DNA of 64,000 nucleotides from Blattabacterium cuenoti (GTDB taxonomy: Bacteria; Bacteroidota; Bacteroidia; Flavobacteriales; Blattabacteriaceae). This document shows positions 17,698-25,785 of this stretch, piece after piece. Under the pieces are notes generated by a model. It saw only the letters and a program-made list of their open reading frames with translations. It did no database searches and had not been told where the DNA came from. The stretch lies in NCBI RefSeq assembly GCF_014252055.1, contig NZ_CP059208.1:507297-571296 (forward strand). Direction: 5' to 3'. Each line of letters begins with the position of its first letter. The stretch's first letter is position 1. The position numbers and the translations under genes were made by a program.

Positions 17698-18156
17698 CTA
17701 TGTATTTTTTTTAGTTTTACCATTTAAACCGACAGAAATTTTTATATTGAAAGCTATGGCATAAAATTTTATTTTTTTTATAAAAAGTAATATTCCATTA
17801 GCTCTAATAGGTGACAAAAAAGTTTGAAGTCCTATTTGAGAAATCAAATTTGTATTTGAGGAAATAATTTCAAAAGGAAAAAGATTTGAATATAAACCAA
17901 TAACAAGTGCTACCATTCCTCTAGGCAATAAAGCATCACTATCTGCATCAAAAGAAACACGAAAATCTTTTTTTAATTTAGCTTCTAACCAAACTTTAGA
18001 TTGACATCCATTAATTAATTTATCTTCAGTTTTAAATTCTTTTGATTTTTTTGGTAATTTTTTTCCTAAGTCAATCAAATACTCATATTTTTCTTCCCAA
18101 TCATTTAGGAGTTCAAACTTTTCTTTTATTATTTCTTCTCTTTTCTGTAAAATCAT
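17698..18156 (-). CDS. sufE: SufE cysteine-desulfurase partner
   Basis: Sulfur-transfer protein that accepts persulfide from the desulfurase SufS and passes it to the SufBCD Fe-S assembly scaffold. The 152-aa protein has the family start EIIKEKFELLNDWEEKYEYL, and the active Cys in LINGCQSKVWL (about residue 51). ALLPRGMVALVIGLYS and the C-terminal segment TFLSPIRANGILLF also fit SufE. The length is normal. It immediately precedes the aldehyde dehydrogenase. The remaining suf genes are not in this window. Confidence 0.93.
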   Translation of the reverse strand: MILQKREEIIKEKFELLNDWEEKYEYLIDLGKKLPKKSKEFKTEDKLINGCQSKVWLEAKLKKDFRVSFDADSDALLPRGMVALVIGLYSNLFPFEIISSNTNLISQIGLQTFLSPIRANGILLFIKKIKFYAIAFNIKISVGLNGKTKKNT

Positions 18157-18168
18157 TTATTTTTCTTG

Positions 18169-18176
18169 CAAAAATA
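18169..18176 (-). promoter_or_regulatory. TAnnTTTG box upstream of sufE
   Basis: Read on the minus strand this is TATTTTTG, ending 12 bases before the sufE ATG, and it matches the Bacteroidota -7 consensus. The same octamer lies ahead of both tRNA genes and pyrH in this window. No -33 TTTG is seen. Confidence 0.38.
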
Positions 18177-18209
18177 AAAAATTCATTTTATATAAAAACT
18201 TTTTATATT

Positions 18210-20492
18210 TTAAGATAGTTGATTAACTAATTTTATTCTAGCTATTTTTGCAGCTTCTGTCATATTTTTAAGTGATTTTAATACTTCTTCCCATTTTCTA
18301 GTTTTCAATCCACAATCAGGATTGATCCATATATTTTTAATTGGTAGTTTTTTAGAAGCTTTTTCTATTAAATCGTATATCTCTTCTACAGAAGGAATTC
18401 TTGGAGAATGAATATCATATACTCCAGGTCCTATTTCATTTGGATAAGAAAAATCTGAAAAAGCTTTCAATAATTCCATTTTAGATCTGGAAGTTTCCAT
18501 TGTAATAACATCAGCGTCCATGTCTGCAATATGTTCGAATATATCATTAAACTCACTGTAACACATATGCGTATGTATTTGTGTTTCATCTTTTACTCCA
18601 CTGGAAGACATACGGAAAGCTTTTATAGCCCAATCAAAATAAAATTTCCAATTCTTTTTCTTAAGAGGTAATCCTTCTCTTATTGCTGGTTCATCTATCT
18701 GAATAATTTTGATTCCATTTTTTTCTAGAGATAGAACTTCTTCTCTAATAGCCCAAGCAATTTGATATGCCGTATCATAAATAGGTTGATCATCTCTTAC
18801 GAAAGACCATTGCAAAATAGTAACAGGGCCAGTTAACATTCCTTTTACTAATTTAGTTGTTCTTGATTGAGCAAAACATATCCAATCAATAGTCATATCA
18901 TCCATTCTATTAACATTTCCATAAATAATAGGAGGTTTAACGCATCTACTTCCATAACTTTGAACCCAACCATTTTCTGTTGACAATATACCTTGAAGTT
19001 TCTCTGAAAAATATTCTACCATATCAGTTCTTTCAAATTCTCCATGAACTAAAACATCAATATTTATTTTTTCTTGTTTCTCAATAACATCTACAATGAA
19101 TTCTTTGATTTTTTTTGTATACTTTTCTTTACTAATTATTTTTTTTCGAAATTTATTACGTATACTTCTAATTTCTTTTGTTTGAGGAAATGAACCTATA
19201 GTTGTAGTTGGAAAAATAGGAAGATTTAATTTTTCTTTTTGCTTTTTTTGTCTTATTTCAAAAGTATTTTTTCTATTAAAATTTTCATTACTTATTTCTA
19301 TTTTTTTTACTTTTTCATTAAATTCATTTTTATATTTTTCTATTATATTCTTATTTTCTAATAATATATTTTTATCTCCTTTTATAATTTTTTCTAAATC
19401 AATTAATTCATAAATTTTTTGTTTAGCAAAAGCCATCCTATTTTTTATATCTTTATGAATTAAATTTTCTGATTCAATATCTATTGGAACATGAATCAAT
19501 GAACAATTTGGAGCTATCATTATACGATCTTCTCCTAAAAAATCTATAGATTTTTTTATTTTTTTAATTGAATTAGCATAATTATTTATCCATACATTTC
19601 TTCCATTAACAATTCCTAAAGATAGATTTATATTCGATTCCTTTAAAAAAGGAAGTATTTTATGAAGTTGTCTTGAATCTTCTACTAAATCAATATGCAA
19701 AGCTTTTATAGAAATATTTTTAAGAAGGGATATATTTTCTGAAATTCCGTCAAAATAAGAGGTTAATAAAATTTCCGAAGAAATTTTATTCCCTATTTCT
19801 TTATAAGCATATTTAAAAGTTTCTTTTTCTCTATCAGATAGATCTAATCCTAAAATTGGTTCATCTAATTGAATCCAATTGACTCCTTCATTTTGAAGTT
19901 TATGAATTATTTGTATATAAATAGGGACTAATTTTTCAATCAAATCCATTTTGTGGAAAGATCTTTGCTTTTCTTTTCCTAAGAAAAGAAAAGATACAGG
20001 ACCTATTAATACAGGTTTAATTTTTTTTGTAAACTTTATTATTTTTTTTGCTTCATTTACTTCTTCAAAAATTTTATTTGAAAAAATGAAAAACTTTTGA
20101 GTTTTATCAAATTCTGGAACTATGTAATGATAATTAGTATTAAACCATTTTGTCATTTCCATAGCTCTTATATCCCATTCATCTTTTTGAAATCCTCTAG
20201 CCATAGAAAAATATAAATCCATAGGATTATTATGATGAATAGACATATATTCTTCTGGAATTACACCTAATAATAAAGCCATATCTAAAACATGATCATA
20301 AAAACTAAAATCATTACATGGAATTAAATCTAAACCAGCTTTATTCTGAACTTCCCAGTTTTCTTTTTTTATCTTTCTTCCAATTTCAAATAAGTTATTT
20401 AAATCATTTTTATTATTCCAATAAGCCTCGCAAGAATTTTTTAATTCTCTTTTTATTCCTATACGAGGATAACCCAAATTATGTTTCAGCAT
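18210..20492 (-). CDS. metE: Cobalamin-independent methionine synthase
   Basis: Transfers a methyl group from 5-methyltetrahydropteroyltri-glutamate to homocysteine, the last step of methionine synthesis, without vitamin B12. The 760-aa protein begins LKHNLGYPRIGIKRELK, has FPTTTIGSFPQTKEIR at the start of the C-terminal barrel, and shows zinc ligands in HTHMCYSEF (His and Cys) and NPDCGLKTRKW (Cys). Full length and intact. It lies 15 bases after the GlmU-like gene. The folate product of folP at 30279-31112 feeds this reaction. No riboswitch was recognised upstream. Confidence 0.97.
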   Translation of the reverse strand: MLKHNLGYPRIGIKRELKNSCEAYWNNKNDLNNLFEIGRKIKKENWEVQNKAGLDLIPCNDFSFYDHVLDMALLLGVIPEEYMSIHHNNPMDLYFSMARGFQKDEWDIRAMEMTKWFNTNYHYIVPEFDKTQKFFIFSNKIFEEVNEAKKIIKFTKKIKPVLIGPVSFLFLGKEKQRSFHKMDLIEKLVPIYIQIIHKLQNEGVNWIQLDEPILGLDLSDREKETFKYAYKEIGNKISSEILLTSYFDGISENISLLKNISIKALHIDLVEDSRQLHKILPFLKESNINLSLGIVNGRNVWINNYANSIKKIKKSIDFLGEDRIMIAPNCSLIHVPIDIESENLIHKDIKNRMAFAKQKIYELIDLEKIIKGDKNILLENKNIIEKYKNEFNEKVKKIEISNENFNRKNTFEIRQKKQKEKLNLPIFPTTTIGSFPQTKEIRSIRNKFRKKIISKEKYTKKIKEFIVDVIEKQEKINIDVLVHGEFERTDMVEYFSEKLQGILSTENGWVQSYGSRCVKPPIIYGNVNRMDDMTIDWICFAQSRTTKLVKGMLTGPVTILQWSFVRDDQPIYDTAYQIAWAIREEVLSLEKNGIKIIQIDEPAIREGLPLKKKNWKFYFDWAIKAFRMSSSGVKDETQIHTHMCYSEFNDIFEHIADMDADVITMETSRSKMELLKAFSDFSYPNEIGPGVYDIHSPRIPSVEEIYDLIEKASKKLPIKNIWINPDCGLKTRKWEEVLKSLKNMTEAAKIARIKLVNQLS

Positions 20493-20507
20493 ATAAAAAT
20501 TTTTTAT

Positions 20508-21707
20508 CTAAAATTCTAAATTTTCTTGATACAAATATTTTAAAATATTCTTTTCTAAAACAGAAAAATGAATATTTCTCCTGTTCATAACAATATGAGC
20601 TGTTTTACATACTCTATGAAAAGGAATTTTTCTATCATTATTCTGTATTCCTCCTAAAGAAAAAGAAGGAATATGTCTAGGAGGAAATCCAAAACCAAAT
20701 ATACTAGCTCCGACACCTACGATAGTAGCTGTATTAAACTGAGTATTTATTGCTGATTTAGAATGGTCCCCCATTATCATTCCAAAAAATTGAATATTAG
20801 TTAATACAAAGTCTTTTATTTCATAGTTCCAAACTGTCACTTTAGAGTAATCATTTCTTAAATTTGATACATTAGTCCCAGCACCTAAATTACACCATTC
20901 TCCCAAAACTGAATTTCCTAAAAAACCATCATGAGATTTGTTAGAATAAGAAAAAATTACAGTATTTTCTATTTCTCCATTTATCTTGCAAAAAGGACCA
21001 ATTGTAGTTCCGCCATATATCTTACATCCTATATTCAATGTAGATCTTTTTCCAATACAAGCAGGTCCTCTTATGATAGTTCCTTCCATAAGTGTTACTC
21101 CTTTATCAATATATATAGGACCATATTTAGCGTTTAATACAACATTATGAGTTTCTAATTTTTCTTCTAAAAATATTCTTTCTTTATAAAGTAGGATATT
21201 ATTATTTCCTAATAAAGGATAGGATTTTCTATTTTTTGTATAAAATAGAAAATCATTTTCTAATACAATCTTATTATGTATAAATATATCCCATGTATTT
21301 TTTATATGAATAATTTTTTTTACTTCGTAAATTTTTTGATATTCTATCTCATTAGATATTTTCTTTTCATAAGAAAAATAAAATTCTTTTTTCCTAAAAG
21401 CTATTATTTCTCCATGAAAAGAAATAGCTTCATTTCTTTCTAAAGAAAGAATTAAACTTACAAATTCTTCGTTTGGAAGATATGAAGAATTTATAAAAAA
21501 TACATCTTTAAAAATTTTTTTTTGATAAGACGAATATTTTTTTGATAAAAATGGTTGTGTTATAACATCATCAATTTTTTTTCCTATATATTTCTCCCAT
21601 CTTTCTTTTATTGTAAAGAAACCTAATCGTATTTCTGATACAGGTCTAGTAAAAGTTAAAGGAAATAAATTCCTCCATTCTATTCCATCATATAGTATAA
21701 AATTCAT
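20508..21707 (-). CDS. GlmU-like sugar nucleotidyltransferase/acyltransferase (TIGR03991 type)
   Basis: Bacteroidota-type GlmU-like protein, expected to act in UDP-GlcNAc formation. The N-terminal part starts FILYDGIEWRNLFPLTFTRPVSEIRLG, with the TFTRP motif typical of this group. The C-terminal half is a left-handed beta-helix with hexapeptide repeats (GPACIGKRSTLNIGCKIYGG, NSVLGEWCNLGAGTNVSNL). The 399-aa length fits the alternative GlmU group and is shorter than classical GlmU. Exact substrates cannot be read from sequence. It is followed by metE and preceded by rpmE on the same strand. Confidence 0.83.
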   Translation of the reverse strand: MNFILYDGIEWRNLFPLTFTRPVSEIRLGFFTIKERWEKYIGKKIDDVITQPFLSKKYSSYQKKIFKDVFFINSSYLPNEEFVSLILSLERNEAISFHGEIIAFRKKEFYFSYEKKISNEIEYQKIYEVKKIIHIKNTWDIFIHNKIVLENDFLFYTKNRKSYPLLGNNNILLYKERIFLEEKLETHNVVLNAKYGPIYIDKGVTLMEGTIIRGPACIGKRSTLNIGCKIYGGTTIGPFCKINGEIENTVIFSYSNKSHDGFLGNSVLGEWCNLGAGTNVSNLRNDYSKVTVWNYEIKDFVLTNIQFFGMIMGDHSKSAINTQFNTATIVGVGASIFGFGFPPRHIPSFSLGGIQNNDRKIPFHRVCKTAHIVMNRRNIHFSVLEKNILKYLYQENLEF

Positions 21708-21727
21708 ATCATATTATGATATCTATC

Positions 21728-21982
21728 CTATAATTTTTTATATTTTTCATATTTTCTCTTAAATTTTTCTGCTGGACCAGTTTTTCCTAAAAATCTTTTT
21801 TCTCCAGTAAAAAAAGGGTGTGAATAACTAGATATTTCCATTTTATATAACGGATACTTATGTCCATCTATTTTAATTGTATCTTTTGTTTTTACTGTTG
21901 ATCTACAAATCAAAATTTTATCGTTGTTAATATCTTTAAAAACAACAGGTCTATAATTTTCTGGATGAATTTTATTTTTCAT
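21728..21982 (-). CDS. rpmE: 50S ribosomal protein L31, type B
   Basis: The 84-aa protein begins KNKIHPENYRPVVFKDINN and has the family segment SHPFFTGEKRFLGKTGPAEKF at its C-terminus. It lacks the CxxC zinc pairs of type A L31, so it is the zinc-free type B form usual in Bacteroidota. It sits 6 bases after the fabH-like gene and 20 bases before the GlmU-like gene in the minus-strand run. Confidence 0.95.
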   Translation of the reverse strand: MKNKIHPENYRPVVFKDINNDKILICRSTVKTKDTIKIDGHKYPLYKMEISSYSHPFFTGEKRFLGKTGPAEKFKRKYEKYKKL

Positions 21983-21988
21983 ATATAT

Positions 21989-23089
21989 TTATTTAATTAT
22001 TTTTTTAGGAAAACGGTAAATCATTCCATTTACATTCATTCCAGCCCCTAAAGACGCCATTAATATAGTATCTCCAGGATTTATTTTATGCGGAGACATT
22101 TTTCCTTTAAGAATTAAATCTAGTAAGGTTGGAACCGTAGCTACAGAAGAATTACCAAATTTTTGAATAGTCATTGGCATTATTTTAGATATAAATTCCT
22201 TATTTAAAGAAGAATAATTATATAATCTTAGCAATCTCTTTATAATTGCATAATCCATTTTTGCGTTTGCCTGATGTATGATAATTTTTTTTATATCATT
22301 CAAATGTATACCAGCTTTATCAAGTATGTTTTTTAACATGTTTGGAACCTTTGTCAGCGCGTATTCATAAATTCTTCTTCCATTCATTCTAATATTAATT
22401 AAAGATTTTTTATAATTAGGATTTAAAGAAGGACCATTAGTAAGATAATTAAACTCTTCGTTATTATCACATTGAGAATCATGATAAATAATTCCATTTT
22501 TTTCATTTTTTATATCAATTGCTGATAATACAACAGCACCGGCTCCATCTGAGAAAATCATTGCATTTCTATCATGTGGGTCTATAACCTTTGATAAAGT
22601 TTCTGAACTTGTGATTAATATATTTTTAGCATATTTAGATCGTAATAGTTGATCTGCTAAAATCATCCCTTCTATCCAACCTGGACATCCAAAAATCATA
22701 TCATATGGTTTACATCTTCTATTTTTTATTTTCAATTTATTTTTTACTCTAGCCGATATAGAAGGCATAATATTTGACTGAAAAGATAAAGGGTGTATAT
22801 CTCCATAATTATGGGCAGATATAATATAATCTATTTTTTCCTTATATATTTTTGAATTGTATAAAGCTTTTTTTGCAGCAATAGTAGCTATATCAGAATT
22901 TAATAATCCTCTATCTATATACCTTCTTTCTTTTATTTCCGTAATATCTTGAAATTTTTTAATAATTTCTTCATTAGATTGATCAATTTTACCTCTTTTA
23001 TCATAAAACTCATATTTCAAAAAATGATCATTTTTTATAATTTTATTTGGTAAATAATGTCCTGTTCCTGTAATGATTGAGCAAATCAT
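21989..23089 (-). CDS. 3-oxoacyl-ACP synthase III family protein (FabH-like)
   Basis: Thiolase-fold condensing enzyme. FabH condenses acetyl-CoA with malonyl-ACP to start fatty acid synthesis. The 366-aa protein has SIITGTGHYLPNKII at the N-terminus and a full Cys-His-Asn triad: Cys in FGCPGWIEGM, His in IIHQANAKM and Asn in FGNSSVATVP, plus the glycine-rich C-terminus SLGAGMNVNGMIYRF. It is longer than E. coli FabH (about 317 aa), with an insertion near residues 30-55, and belongs to a second FabH-like group common in Bacteroidota. Whether it primes fatty acids or another acyl chain is unknown. Together with acpP and fabF near 52-53 kb it could support lipid synthesis. Confidence 0.85.
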   Translation of the reverse strand: MICSIITGTGHYLPNKIIKNDHFLKYEFYDKRGKIDQSNEEIIKKFQDITEIKERRYIDRGLLNSDIATIAAKKALYNSKIYKEKIDYIISAHNYGDIHPLSFQSNIMPSISARVKNKLKIKNRRCKPYDMIFGCPGWIEGMILADQLLRSKYAKNILITSSETLSKVIDPHDRNAMIFSDGAGAVVLSAIDIKNEKNGIIYHDSQCDNNEEFNYLTNGPSLNPNYKKSLINIRMNGRRIYEYALTKVPNMLKNILDKAGIHLNDIKKIIIHQANAKMDYAIIKRLLRLYNYSSLNKEFISKIMPMTIQKFGNSSVATVPTLLDLILKGKMSPHKINPGDTILMASLGAGMNVNGMIYRFPKKIIK

Positions 23090-23158
23090 TCTTTTTTTTT
23101 CTAATCATAATTTGAAATTTTAAATTAAAATTTCTAAACAAATAAATATATTAAGATT

Positions 23159-23896
23159 ATGAATAATAATAACGAATTTTTGTTAAAAAAAGAAAAGAAA
23201 ATAATAAATATGTTTAATCATATTTCCAAAAAATATGATATAATTAATCAAATTCTTTCATTTGGAATAGATTCTTTATGGAGGAAAAAAGCAGTATGTT
23301 TGTTAAATGAATATACAAAAAAATATAATAAGAAAAAAGAGAAAAACATACTAGATCTAGCTACAGGAACTGGAGATTTAGCAATTTTATTAGCAAATAA
23401 ATTTACTGATAGCACAATTATAGGATTAGACCCGTCTGAAGAAATGTTAAAAATTGCTAGGGAAAAAATAAAAAATAACTTATTAAAAATTAAAATAATT
23501 CAAGGTTATTCTCAAAATATTCCATTTGAGAATGAAAGATTTGACATAGTAACTATTGCTTTTGGAATAAGAAATTTTCAATATATCAATTCTTCTATGA
23601 AAGAAATACATAGAATCCTTAAACCATCAGGTATATTGGAAATACTGGAATTTTCCATTCCTGAAAATTTTTTCTTGAAAAGGATATACTATATATATTC
23701 TCATTTTATTATCAATAAAATTGGGAATTTTGTATCAGGAAGTAATTTTGCTTATGATTATTTAGAGAAGTCTATTAAATTGTTTTATCAGAAGAATAAA
23801 ATAAATGATTTTTTAAAATATCATAAATTTAATATTATTAATATCCAAAAATTAACTTTTGGTATTGCTACTATTTATTTATCAAGAAAAAAGTAA
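23159..23896 (+). CDS. menG: Demethylmenaquinone methyltransferase (MenG/UbiE)
   Basis: SAM-dependent C-methyltransferase for the last step of menaquinone synthesis. The 245-aa protein has MFNHISKKYDIINQILSFGID, the SAM-binding motif LDLATGTGDLAILLA, and the UbiE/COQ5 signature regions IAFGIRNFQ and LEILEFSIP. The length is typical. Bacteroidota use menaquinone, so the menaquinone form is preferred to ubiquinone. It is divergent from the fabH-like run and 18 bases upstream of the GH3 gene. Confidence 0.94.
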   Translation: MNNNNEFLLKKEKKIINMFNHISKKYDIINQILSFGIDSLWRKKAVCLLNEYTKKYNKKKEKNILDLATGTGDLAILLANKFTDSTIIGLDPSEEMLKIAREKIKNNLLKIKIIQGYSQNIPFENERFDIVTIAFGIRNFQYINSSMKEIHRILKPSGILEILEFSIPENFFLKRIYYIYSHFIINKIGNFVSGSNFAYDYLEKSIKLFYQKNKINDFLKYHKFNIINIQKLTFGIATIYLSRKK

Positions 23897-23914
23897 CCAA
23901 AATTTTTTTCATCA

Positions 23915-25453
23915 ATGATAAAACATTTATCTGCTTATTTAACATCTTTTTTTATAAAAAGAAGAATTAAAAATATAGAATTATTCATGCGTAATCCTAT
24001 AGAAACACAAAATAAGTTATTAATCAATCAATTAATTTCGCATGCTAAAAATACAGAATTTGGTAAAAAATATAGATTCAATGACATAAAAAAATATAAA
24101 CAATTTTCAAAAATAGTTCCAATATGTACTTACTCCAATTTAAAATCAAAAATTAAAAGAATACGAAGAGGGGATAAAAATATATTATGGCCTGGAAAAG
24201 TTAAATGGTTTGCAAAATCTTCTGGAACTACAGATACTAGAAGTAAATATATTCCTGTAACAGATCTATCCATGGATAAATGTCATTACAAAGCTGCAAA
24301 AGATATGTTATCCATTTATATTCATAACCATCCTGAAACAAATATTTTTTTAGGTAAAACTGTCCGTTTAGGAGGAAGTCATGAATTATGTAAAAAACAT
24401 GGAACTTTTTATGGAGATTTATCCTCTATTTTGATAAAAAATATGCCATTTTGGGCAAATAATATTTGTATTCCTAAAAAAAAAATAGTTTTAATAGATG
24501 AATGGGAAAAAAAAATAGAAAGTATAATTAAAGAAACTGTTTTTAAAGATGTTAGAGTTATATTTGGTGTTTGTTCTTGGTTATTGATTTTTTTTAAAAA
24601 AATATTAAAGTTATTTTCTAAAAAAAAAATAAATGAAATATGGCCAAATATAGAAGTAATATTTCATGGAGGAGTTAGTTATATTCCTTACATTCCTCAA
24701 TATAATGAAATATTTGATAATAAAATTAACTATTATGATGTATATAGCGCATCAGAAGGTTTTTTTGCCATTCAGGATAAAAAAAACACTAGAGATCTTC
24801 TACTTTTATTAAATCATGGAATTTTTTATGAATTTATTCCTTTAGAAGAAATAAATAAAACTAACCCAAAAATTATTTCTATTGAAAATGTAGAACTGTA
24901 TAAGAACTATGCGTTAGTAATTTCTACAAATGCTGGATTATGGAGATATATTGTTGGAGATACAATAAAATTTACAAATATATCTCCATATAGGATTTCT
25001 ATTTCCGGAAGAACTACCCATTATATTAATTCATTTGGAGAAGAGTTAATCGTTGAAAATGCAGAAAAAGCTATAAATAAAGCATGTTTGAAAACAAATT
25101 CAATTGTTCATGAATATACTGCAGGACCTGTGTATATAAATGAAGATAAATCTGGAGCCCATGAATGGCTTATAGAATTCAAAAAATATCCAAAAAATTT
25201 TTTTGATTTTAGAAATATATTAGATGAAGAATTAAAGTCTTTAAATTCAGATTATGAAATTAAACGTTATAAAGATATGATCCTTCGTACTCCTATTATA
25301 AAAGTAGTTAGAAATGGATTATTTTATGATTGGATGAAATATCAAAAAAAATTAGGAGGACAAAACAAAATACCTAGACTTTCTAATGATAGAAGATATG
25401 TAAACTCTCTTCTTAAAATGAATGATGATAATGAAATAAATACAATAATTTAA
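23915..25453 (+). CDS. GH3-family acyl-adenylating protein
   Basis: Member of the GH3 family, best known from plants as acyl-acid amido synthetases that adenylate a carboxylate and join it to an amino acid. The 512-aa protein has the nucleotide-binding motif KSSGTTDTRSKYIPVT (about 102-117), YDVYSASEGFFAIQD and LWRYIVGDTIKFTNISPYRISISGR cut by a short linker, all matching GH3/ANL-like adenylating motifs. Similar genes occur in many flavobacteria, where substrates are unknown. It follows menG closely and precedes rpsO by 33 bases. Retention in a reduced genome suggests a useful product, but no function can be assigned. Confidence 0.85.
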   Translation: MIKHLSAYLTSFFIKRRIKNIELFMRNPIETQNKLLINQLISHAKNTEFGKKYRFNDIKKYKQFSKIVPICTYSNLKSKIKRIRRGDKNILWPGKVKWFAKSSGTTDTRSKYIPVTDLSMDKCHYKAAKDMLSIYIHNHPETNIFLGKTVRLGGSHELCKKHGTFYGDLSSILIKNMPFWANNICIPKKKIVLIDEWEKKIESIIKETVFKDVRVIFGVCSWLLIFFKKILKLFSKKKINEIWPNIEVIFHGGVSYIPYIPQYNEIFDNKINYYDVYSASEGFFAIQDKKNTRDLLLLLNHGIFYEFIPLEEINKTNPKIISIENVELYKNYALVISTNAGLWRYIVGDTIKFTNISPYRISISGRTTHYINSFGEELIVENAEKAINKACLKTNSIVHEYTAGPVYINEDKSGAHEWLIEFKKYPKNFFDFRNILDEELKSLNSDYEIKRYKDMILRTPIIKVVRNGLFYDWMKYQKKLGGQNKIPRLSNDRRYVNSLLKMNDDNEINTII

Positions 25454-25486
25454 AAAAATATTTTTAATTTTACTTATTTTAGCAAT

Positions 25487-25750
25487 ATGACTGCAGAGAA
25501 AAAAAAAGAAATATTTAAAACACATGGAGGTTCTATTTATAATACAGGATCTTCTGAATCACAAGTAGCTTTATTTACTTATCGTATTAATTACCTAAGC
25601 AAACACCTAAAAGATAATAAAAAAGATTTTAACACTGAAAGAGCATTAGTAAAACTAGTCGGAAAAAGGAAAAAAATGTTAAAATATATTGAAAAACGTA
25701 ATATAAATAGCTACAAAAATCTCATAAAAAATTTAGGATTAAGAAAATAA
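25487..25750 (+). CDS. rpsO: 30S ribosomal protein S15
   Basis: Primary 16S rRNA-binding protein of the small-subunit platform. The 87-aa sequence has the S15 signatures TGSSESQVALFTYRINYLSKHL and LVKLVGKRKKMLKYIEKRN. Full length. It is followed 35 bases later by pnp, the widely conserved rpsO-pnp pair. No autoregulatory pseudoknot was recognised in the 33-base leader. Confidence 0.97.
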   Translation: MTAEKKKEIFKTHGGSIYNTGSSESQVALFTYRINYLSKHLKDNKKDFNTERALVKLVGKRKKMLKYIEKRNINSYKNLIKNLGLRK

Positions 25751-25785
25751 AATTTATTCTATTAATCCAATTCAAGAAAAGTAAT

